A stretch of 21,330 nucleotides of DNA. It comes from CAZPMO01 sp964587515 (GTDB taxonomy: Bacteria; Pseudomonadota; Alphaproteobacteria; MPNO01). The translations under genes and the position numbers were made by a program. Shown one piece after another: positions 15,550-21,330 of this stretch. The first letter of the stretch is position 1. Every line of letters starts with the position of its first letter. The notes under the pieces were generated by a model. It ran no database searches, had not been told where the DNA came from, and was given only the letters and a program-made list of their open reading frames with translations. The stretch spans positions 1 through 21,330 of the forward strand of contig CAZPMO010000078.1 of NCBI GenBank assembly GCA_964587515.1, in the 5' to 3' direction.

Positions 15550-16557
15550 ATGAAACAGATTGCGCGTTTTCTCGCTTTCGCCCTTGTGGTCGTGGCGCTC
15601 GGCGCTTCCACCGCCGCGGAAGCGAAACTGAAACGCATCACCATCGGCTCGAACCGTCAGGGGTCGGTGTTCTTCCTGCTGGCCAGCGGGTTCGCCAAGG
15701 TGTTTCAACAGCAGCTCAAGATCAAGGCCACGGCGCAGCCGCATGCCGGCTCATCGGTCTATCTGCCGTTGATGAATAGCGGCGAAATCACGATGGGGAT
15801 CAATAATACCCTGGATTCGGGCGCCGCGGTGCGCGGCAAGCTGCCCTTCCGCTCCAAGGCGACGAAGGTGCGCGCGATCGCGCGCGTATGGATTATCCCG
15901 TACGGATACATCGTCAAGGCGAGTTCGAATATTCACACCTTGGCCGATCTGAAAGGCAAGAAGGTCGTCGTCAATATCAAGCCGATCGTGTCGCTGAAGG
16001 CATTGAACAACGCGATGCTCTCGGGAGCGGGTCTTTCGACCAGCGACGTGACCGCGATTGCGTCCGGCGGCATCGTGAAGAATGTCGATATGGTCGTCGA
16101 AGGCCGTGTCGACGCGGCCACCGCCGGGCTTGGCATGCCGGTCGTGCGCAAGGCGCACGCGGCGAGCGGTCTGCGGTTCATTCCGGTAGGAGCCGGCACC
16201 ACCGACGCGACGCTTGCGAGCGATGCTCCAGGGGCGAGGACATATGTTCAAAAACCCCACAAGCGTTACCCGTTCATCAAGAAAACGACCAAGATCATCG
16301 CGTTCGATTCCTATTTGAACGCGGGAAGCCAGGTAACGAACGAAGACGCCTATGCGTTCGCCAGAGTTCTGCACACCCAATGGAAGAAATTGCAGAAGGC
16401 CTATGGCCCGCTGCGCGGGGTCAAGCAATCGGCGATCGCGCCACCGGACAATCCGCACCTCTATCACGCGGGCGCGGTCAAGTATTACAAGGATGCCGGT
16501 GTCTGGTCGGCGGCCAACTCCAAGCAACAGGCAAAAATCGCCAAGGAGCTCAAATAG
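15550..16557 (+). CDS. TAXI-family TRAP transporter solute receptor
   Basis: A 335-aa periplasmic receptor. The signal peptide is about residues 1-24 (basic MKQIAR, hydrophobic FLAFALVVVALGAS, cleavage near AEA). The mature protein begins LKRITIGSNRQGSVFFLLAS, followed by NSGEITMGINNTLDSGAA, the pattern of TAXI (TRAP-associated extracytoplasmic immunogenic) receptors, and later DLKGKKVVVNIKP and VDMVVEGRVDAATAGLG. These receptors bind small organic or amino acids and pass them to a fused TRAP permease, which is encoded 46 bp downstream. AGGGAG precedes the ATG by eight bases. TTGACA at 15484-15489 could be a -35 box, but no convincing -10 follows. The ligand is unknown; the catabolic neighbours suggest a carboxylate. 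Confidence 0.9.
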   Translation: MKQIARFLAFALVVVALGASTAAEAKLKRITIGSNRQGSVFFLLASGFAKVFQQQLKIKATAQPHAGSSVYLPLMNSGEITMGINNTLDSGAAVRGKLPFRSKATKVRAIARVWIIPYGYIVKASSNIHTLADLKGKKVVVNIKPIVSLKALNNAMLSGAGLSTSDVTAIASGGIVKNVDMVVEGRVDAATAGLGMPVVRKAHAASGLRFIPVGAGTTDATLASDAPGARTYVQKPHKRYPFIKKTTKIIAFDSYLNAGSQVTNEDAYAFARVLHTQWKKLQKAYGPLRGVKQSAIAPPDNPHLYHAGAVKYYKDAGVWSAANSKQQAKIAKELK

Positions 16558-16603
16558 TCGCGCCGTATGCCGGCCGAATTAGTGGATACGCGCAGGGCCA
16601 ACC

Positions 16604-18496
16604 ATGATTGAACGACTGTGTGTAGTGGTCCTGCGCGTCTATCTCGCCGCGATGCCGGCCGTCGGGATCCTGTGGATTCTGTCGGTGCCCGATCATTTCA
16701 TCCAGGGGATCACGACCACGCAAGTTGTCGTGCTGGTGCTCGCGCTTGCGACGGGCGCGGCGATCATCAAGAAACCTTACGGCGAAAAGGCGGGACTTCT
16801 AGAGCTTTTCCTTGCCCTTCTTGCGCTCGGCGTATGGCTCTGGATGTCCGTCAACCACGACGACTGGCTGATGCGCATGGCCGAGCGCCCGGCCGAGATG
16901 TGGGCGCCCGGCATATTCGCCATCTTGCTGATGATGGAGGGGATCCGAAAGTCGGCCGGCGGTGTCATCGCCAGCCTGGTCTGGATCATGCTCATCTATG
17001 GTTTCCTGGGAGATCACCTGCCCGGCGTCTTCGAGGCCGAAGTGTTCCTGCCCACCAAGACGGTCGTCTATCTGTATGCCGATCACAACGGCATTCCCGG
17101 AATTGTTCTGACCATCATCGTCGAGCTCGTCCTCGCCTTCATCATCTTCGGCAAGATGATGGAGGTCTCCGGCGCCATGGGCTTCCTCAATGATCTGGCG
17201 CTGGGCCTGATGGGCCATCGTCGCGGCGGCCCGGCGAAGGTCGCGGTGCTCGCCTCCAGCGCCTTCGGCTCCATTTCCGGCTCATCGGTCGCGAACATCA
17301 TGTCGACCGGGATCGTGACAATCCCGCTTATGAAGAAAACCGGCTTCCAGGCCAAATATGCCGCCGCGATCGAGGCGGTCGCGTCGAACGGGGGTCAGAT
17401 CGCGCCGCCGGTAATGGGCGCGACGGCCTTCATCATCGCCGAATTCCTCGAAGTGCCCTATAGCGAGATTATCGTTCTGGCGGCGTTGCCCGCGGCGCTT
17501 TATTTCTTCGTCCTGTTCCTGCAGGTCGATGGTTTGGCCGTCCGATTTGGAATCAAGGGGCTTCCGAAAAGTGAACTACCCAATACGTTTCGGGTCCTGG
17601 TCTCGGGATGGCCCTATCTGATTCCGCTCGCGGTACTGCTTTACTTCCTGCTCGGGCTTGGCTATCGCGCGGGGTTGTCGGCCTTGTATTCCTGCGCCGC
17701 GCTGTTCGTCCTCATGGTTCTGAAGAACAGACGCCTGCCGAGCAAACAGGAATGGTCCGATTTCTTTATCGGGGGTGGGGAAAACCTGATCGCACTGGTC
17801 ATGATCGGCGGCGGCGCCGGCGTAATCATCGGTCTGATGAACAGCACCGGCCTCGGCTTTCAGCTTTCGCTGGTGTTGACCACCGTCGGAGAAAGCGCCG
17901 GCATTCTGGTGATGCTGATGCTGACCGCCTTCATCTGTATCCTTCTCGGGATGGGCATGCCCACGGCGGCGGTCTATGTCGTGCTGGTATCGATCGTCGC
18001 TCCGGCGCTGGTCGAAATGAAAATCCCGGAAATGTCGGCCCATATGTTCATTTTCTATTACGGGCTGCTGAGCATGCTGACCCCGCCGGTCGCCGTCGCC
18101 AGCATGGTGGCGGCGCAACTTGCCGGAAGCGATATGTGGAGGACCGGTCTGATCGGGTTGCAGCTCGCCGCCGCGGCGTTCCTGATGCCGTTCCTCTGGG
18201 TCTTCAATCCGGCGCTGCTCCTCAATGGGACATGGCAGGAAATTGCCCTGGTCACCGCGACCGCGGTGGTGGCCGGCATGCTTATCGGCCGCATGTCCAT
18301 GGTGATGATCGGCGGCCTGCTCAATGTTCTGGCGGGTTTCGGGCTGTTGGCCGCCGCGATTGTCATTGGCAGCGCGACGATCTGGATCGGACCGAACGAT
18401 CCGTTGTCGCTGGTGCCCGCCGCCTTCGGGTTGGCGTTGCTGCTGGGCATGCGTTTCATACGCCCGCGCGCCAATCTGGAGTCGCAGGAAGTTTAG
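16604..18496 (+). CDS. TRAP transporter fused permease (4TM-12TM)
   Basis: A 630-aa integral membrane protein with about 15-17 hydrophobic segments. The N-terminal part (about 1-130) corresponds to the small DctQ-like subunit and the rest to the DctM-like large subunit. Typical DctM signatures are GSISGSSVANIMSTGIVTIP, SNGGQIAPPVMGATAFIIAE, and later GMGMPTAAVYVVLV and LSMLTPPVAVASMVAAQLAG. It moves the solute delivered by the adjacent TAXI receptor across the inner membrane using a Na+ or H+ gradient. The ribosome site is weak (AGGGCC), and co-transcription with the receptor is likely given the 46-bp spacing. Length matches the fused family. Confidence 0.93.
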   Translation: MIERLCVVVLRVYLAAMPAVGILWILSVPDHFIQGITTTQVVVLVLALATGAAIIKKPYGEKAGLLELFLALLALGVWLWMSVNHDDWLMRMAERPAEMWAPGIFAILLMMEGIRKSAGGVIASLVWIMLIYGFLGDHLPGVFEAEVFLPTKTVVYLYADHNGIPGIVLTIIVELVLAFIIFGKMMEVSGAMGFLNDLALGLMGHRRGGPAKVAVLASSAFGSISGSSVANIMSTGIVTIPLMKKTGFQAKYAAAIEAVASNGGQIAPPVMGATAFIIAEFLEVPYSEIIVLAALPAALYFFVLFLQVDGLAVRFGIKGLPKSELPNTFRVLVSGWPYLIPLAVLLYFLLGLGYRAGLSALYSCAALFVLMVLKNRRLPSKQEWSDFFIGGGENLIALVMIGGGAGVIIGLMNSTGLGFQLSLVLTTVGESAGILVMLMLTAFICILLGMGMPTAAVYVVLVSIVAPALVEMKIPEMSAHMFIFYYGLLSMLTPPVAVASMVAAQLAGSDMWRTGLIGLQLAAAAFLMPFLWVFNPALLLNGTWQEIALVTATAVVAGMLIGRMSMVMIGGLLNVLAGFGLLAAAIVIGSATIWIGPNDPLSLVPAAFGLALLLGMRFIRPRANLESQEV

Positions 18497-18517
18497 CCGC
18501 GCCATCGGCGGCAAGAG

Positions 18518-18545
18518 CGCGAAGAAGAACTCATCGAAACCGCCG
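18518..18545. repeat. 28-bp direct repeat, copy 2 (remnant of hydroxylase-reductase 3' end)
   Basis: Matches 13497-13524 at 27 of 28 bases, in the 52-bp space between the TRAP permease stop and the end of the TauE-like gene. Nothing around it encodes the rest of the hydroxylase-reductase, so it is a fragment left by duplication or insertion. Confidence 0.85.
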
Positions 18546-18548
18546 TCC

Positions 18549-19352
18549 TCACACCAGCCGCAGCAACCCCTTCGCGGTGATCGCCAGCGCGGCGCACAGG
18601 AGCAGCGCCTGCAAGGCCGTGTAGAAGCGCTCCGGGCTGGAGGTGCGGAAGAAGCGGGTGCCGGTCCAGGTGCCGAGGAAGACCATGGGCACCAGCACCA
18701 GGGTCTCGAACACCATGGAAAGGGAGAACGCGCCGACCGCGCCCAGCAGCGCGATGCGCGTGAACATCAGCACGCCCGATGTGACCACGGAAGTGCCGCG
18801 GAGCGCGGCCGGGGTGGCGCAGGCGATCTTCAGATAGGCGGCGAGGAAGTAGATCCCGCCGCCGCCCGAGACCGCGCCGACCGCGCCCGAGACCAGCGAC
18901 AGCACCGAGGCCATGGCGCGCGAGCGCAGATCGATCACCGCGCTCAGCCGCTCGAACAGCGCCATGCGGTCGAACAGGACGATGACGGCGATCAGCGCGC
19001 CCATCACCAGGCTCAGCCAGTCGGCGGCCAGCACGGTGAAGGCCCAAGTGCCGATGGCCGAGCCGATCAGCACGCCGCCCAGCAGCGGGCGGGTAACCTT
19101 CCAGTCGGCCGATTTGAGCCCTTGCGGAAACAGATGGGTCTGGGCCACCAGCGAGGCCAGCAGCACCACCAGGATCGCGTGGTGCGGCCCCAGCAGCCAG
19201 GTGGTCAGCAGCACGATCGGCATATTGGAGCCGAACCCGAAGGCGCCGCGAATGAAGAAGCCGAAAAAATAAATCGCGCAAATGCCGGCGACCGCGATAC
19301 CGGAAATGCCGACGAACGGCGCGGCCTCGGCGGGGAACAACTCGGACAACAT
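18549..19352 (-). CDS. TauE/SafE-family membrane transporter (sulfite/organosulfonate exporter-like)
   Basis: A 267-aa membrane protein with about eight hydrophobic segments in two repeats. The first repeat has the family-type loop GFFIRGAFGFGSNMPIVLLT and GPHHAILVVLLASLVAQ; the second has SLVSGAVGAVSGGGGIYFLA and CATPAALRGTSVVTSG. TauE/SafE proteins export sulfite, sulfoacetate or other small anions; the substrate here is open. It follows the thiolase gene by 24 bp on the same strand and is probably co-transcribed, and with a TRAP receptor ahead of the thiolase the cluster may handle an organic or sulfonated acid (inference). The ATG at 19352 has only a weak ribosome site. Confidence 0.87.
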   Translation of the reverse strand: MLSELFPAEAAPFVGISGIAVAGICAIYFFGFFIRGAFGFGSNMPIVLLTTWLLGPHHAILVVLLASLVAQTHLFPQGLKSADWKVTRPLLGGVLIGSAIGTWAFTVLAADWLSLVMGALIAVIVLFDRMALFERLSAVIDLRSRAMASVLSLVSGAVGAVSGGGGIYFLAAYLKIACATPAALRGTSVVTSGVLMFTRIALLGAVGAFSLSMVFETLVLVPMVFLGTWTGTRFFRTSSPERFYTALQALLLCAALAITAKGLLRLV

Positions 19353-19376
19353 CAGGGAACCGGGACCGGACTGGTG

Positions 19377-20571
19377 TCAGCCGCCCGTGACCTCGACCAC
19401 CACCGACATGCCGGTGTCGCCGGCGGCGCAGCCGGTGAACAGCCCATTGCCGCCGCCCTTCATCACCAGTTCCTCGATCAGCTCGATGATGCAGCGCAGC
19501 CCGGTCGGACCCTGCGGATGGCCCCAGATCAGCGAGCAGCCGTAATTGTTCATTTTCATCACGTCGACGCCCATCTCGCGGGCGAACACCACATCGTTCA
19601 CCGCAAACGGGTTATGGGTCTTGATGGCGTCGATGGCGTCGATGGAGAGCCCGGCATCGTCGAGCGCATTGCGCGCCGCCGGCACCGGCGCATAGGGCAT
19701 GAACGCCTTCTCGGCGCGCGCCATGCCGAGACCCGCGATGCGAATCTCGATGGCTGAATCCTTCGCCAGTTCGCGCGCCTTGTCGCGCGACGTGACCACC
19801 GCACCGGCGCTGCCGTCGGCCGGGAATGTCTGTCCGGCATAAGTCACCGTGCCGCCTTCCTTCACCGGCCTCAGCTTGTCGAGCCCCTCGCGGGTGGTCG
19901 CGTGGATGCCCTCATCGCCGTCCAGCGTCGTCAGCGTTTTGCGGTAGCGCGCATCGGGCACTTCGAAGGGCAGCGTCATGTAGCGCTTGTGGAACGCGTT
20001 CCCGTCGGCCGCGGCGTCGGTGTACTGCTCGTAACGGCGCAGCGCCACGTCATGCTGTTCCTCGGTGGTGATCTGCCACTTGGCGGCGACGTTCTCGGCG
20101 GTGTCGACCATGGCGCAGCGCGCATAGGGATCTTTCGAGAAATTATCGAGCACGACGTTTTCATGATCGCCGTTGCCGCGCCGNNNNNNNNNNNNNNACA
20201 TGCGCGCCGTTCGATGTGCGGTCGGCGGTCACCACCAGCGCCGTCTCCGCCGCGCCGCCGTCGATTTCCAGGCTGGCGGTTTGCAGGCAGCGCGCGCTGG
20301 TGGCGCAGGCCTGGCTGACGGTCGGGCCCGGGATGTGATCGGCACCCATCATGGCGGTCACCCACGGCATGCCCCAGAACGACTGTTTCTGCGGCACGGT
20401 GATGCCGAGCACGCCGACATCGATATCGTCGGTGGGTATGCCGCGCATTTCCAGTTCGGCGCTCGCCGTGCGGGCGGCGAATTCCAGGCTGTGAAGATGC
20501 GCCATCGCGCCCTGCCAGCGCGCGAACGGCGTCGACCAGTAGCCGCCATGGGGGATGTATGCGTCGCTCAT
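19377..20571 (-). CDS. Thiolase-family enzyme, interrupted by an assembly gap
   Basis: About 400 aa once the gap is closed. It starts at ATG 20571 (GAGGT upstream) with MSDAYIPHGGYWSTPFARW. Cys89 in VSQACATSARCLQ is the nucleophile position. The frame reads to ADRTSNGAH, enters the N-run, and resumes in another phase at RRGNGDHENVVLDNFSKDPY. The C-terminal half has GHP in NYGCSLIWGHPQGPTGLR and the second Cys in FTGCAAGDTGMS. The usual NEAFA motif is HNPFA here, an atypical subgroup feature. Thiolases cleave 3-ketoacyl-CoA or condense acyl-CoAs; this subgroup's substrate is unknown. It sits between a TRAP receptor and a TauE-like exporter in one direction, so a CoA-linked catabolic step is likely. 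Confidence 0.85.
20184..20197. other. Assembly gap (14 N)
   Basis: Fourteen N inside the thiolase gene. The two coding halves need a gap of 3k+1 bases to stay in frame, so 14 is not the true length. Confidence 0.95.
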
Positions 20572-20606
20572 CGGTGGGACCTCGCGTGGGCGGTCGCCGG
20601 TCCCGA

Positions 20607-21330
20607 TTATTGCTGCCGCAGCGACCGTTTCAGTTGGCTGTAAAAAGGCGTCTCGTGGGACTTCAGGCGGTCCCAAGTATTGCGGGTGAACTCGCCCACG
20701 TAAAGGCCGCGCCCCTGGCCCTTGAGGGTGACCACGCGAAGACCGCGCTGTTCGAGAAATTCGTCTTCCCCGCTGCGCAAGACGCGAAGCGCGAAATAGG
20801 ATTTCGTCTCGTGTTCGATCATCAGCCCCGACAGCAACGCGCGGGCCTTGGCGTCCAGCCGGTTCCATTTCGGGAGATTGACCACCGTCGCGGTCAGCAC
20901 CCGCGAGAAACCCGGATCGATGCGGTAACGATAGCCCTTCCGGACCCAGGGGCCCGCGACCCCGATGCGCGGCAAGATCACGCCATCGGGCATATTGGCG
21001 TCGTTAGGTTCGGCGGCGTCGGCGACGCCTGTTTCGACCAATTCGGCGTTCAGCGCCTCGACGAAATTGCGATAGACCGGCGCGCCGGCGATCCGCATGT
21101 CCGACAGCCGCAAATATCCGTCGACCAGCCGCGGCGCGACTTTCATGTAGAGATGGACCCGGATGCCTGAATTCAGGAGCCCCAGGAAACGAACGTTCAT
21201 TCGGGTGCGATGGATATGGTCGAGCAGGGCGATGCCGCCGCTCGCGCGCAGTTCCATGGTTTTTATATCGCTGCCCACCAGGGCGAAAGCTTCGGGGACC
21301 AGGTCGAAATAGGGGCCGCCGAGGCCGAAC
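20607..21330 (-). CDS. TRAP transporter solute receptor, DctP-like (5' end outside the window)
   Basis: The frame stays open to the window edge (reading FGLGGPYFDLVPEAFALVGS before the GTG at 21278), so the N-terminus and signal peptide are missing. The visible 241 residues include LLDHIHRTRMNVRFLGLLNS, RIAGAPVYRNFVEALNAELV, WVRKGYRYRIDPGFSR and TATVVNLPKWNRLDAKARAL, typical of the C-terminal two-thirds of DctP-family TRAP periplasmic receptors (helix after a beta-strand carrying NLPKWN). It ends 35 bp before the thiolase start on the same strand. Its permease genes are presumably upstream, beyond the window. The ligand is unknown. Confidence 0.75.
   Translation of the reverse strand, partial: FGLGGPYFDLVPEAFALVGSDIKTMELRASGGIALLDHIHRTRMNVRFLGLLNSGIRVHLYMKVAPRLVDGYLRLSDMRIAGAPVYRNFVEALNAELVETGVADAAEPNDANMPDGVILPRIGVAGPWVRKGYRYRIDPGFSRVLTATVVNLPKWNRLDAKARALLSGLMIEHETKSYFALRVLRSGEDEFLEQRGLRVVTLKGQGRGLYVGEFTRNTWDRLKSHETPFYSQLKRSLRQQ

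Noticed and set aside
17576..18624. Long open frames of over 300 codons on both strands overlapping the TRAP permease
   Set aside because: They are shadows in GC-rich DNA: low-complexity His/Arg/Gln/Asp-rich products without domains, fully overlapping a clear membrane protein.
18324..19757. Plus-strand 477-codon open frame across the TauE-like and thiolase genes
   Set aside because: Antisense to two recognisable genes; the product is an Arg/Gln/His-rich low-complexity string.
1..21330. CRISPR arrays, tRNA or rRNA genes, transposases, phage genes
   Set aside because: No regularly spaced repeats, no cloverleaf ending in a TTC loop that I could support, and no integrase, transposase or phage structural protein was seen.

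Overview
The window looks like a scaffold from a GC-rich alphaproteobacterium, possibly Rhodospirillales-like. This rests on codon bias, the rhizobial-type class III cyclase with TolB-like and TPR regions, the TAXI-TRAP transporter and the style of the aromatic-catabolism genes. It is an inference, because no rRNA or other marker gene is present. Two runs of N (6311-6320 and 20184-20197) show a draft assembly. Both interrupt real genes, and neither has a length that keeps the reading frame.

Left part (1-3950): a VOC-family protein, then a tungstate ABC transporter operon on the minus strand (tupB-tupC-tupA, with overlapping genes). A one-component regulator with an excisionase-like DNA-binding head and a periplasmic-binding-protein-like sensor domain is transcribed divergently. 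The very AT-rich gap between them holds a perfect 7-bp inverted repeat that could be its operator. Next, 3924-7261 holds a crotonase-fold protein lacking both classical glutamates, an odd in-frame join of a flavin-split-barrel N-terminus to an outer-membrane beta-barrel, an AtzH/HpxZ-like small protein cut by a gap, and a 3-hydroxyisobutyrate-dehydrogenase-like oxidoreductase.

Middle (7262-13562): a 267-bp structured repeat with 31-bp terminal inverted repeats, then a plus-strand aromatic catabolism cluster. The cluster comprises a cupin protein, Rieske ring-hydroxylating oxygenase alpha and beta subunits, an SDR protein without the catalytic Tyr, and a 778-aa natural fusion of a flavin monooxygenase with an Old Yellow Enzyme-type reductase (salicylyl-CoA 5-hydroxylase / 2-aminobenzoyl-CoA monooxygenase-reductase type). 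No CoA ligase or electron-transfer protein for the oxygenase is visible here.

Right part (13563-21330): a class III adenylate/guanylate cyclase whose C-terminus is damaged by a small out-of-frame deletion, divergent from a TAXI-type TRAP solute receptor and its fused permease. This block is bracketed by a 28-bp near-perfect direct repeat, one copy of which is the 3' end of the hydroxylase-reductase gene, suggesting insertion or rearrangement. A minus-strand operon follows: a partial TRAP-type (DctP-like) solute receptor running off the window, a thiolase-family enzyme split by the second gap, and a TauE/SafE-type exporter.

The overall theme is uptake and CoA-linked breakdown of organic, probably aromatic, acids, beside a metal oxyanion uptake module. 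I found no clear wholly new system. The best leads are the structured repeat element, the chimeric barrel gene and the repeat-flanked cyclase/TRAP block.
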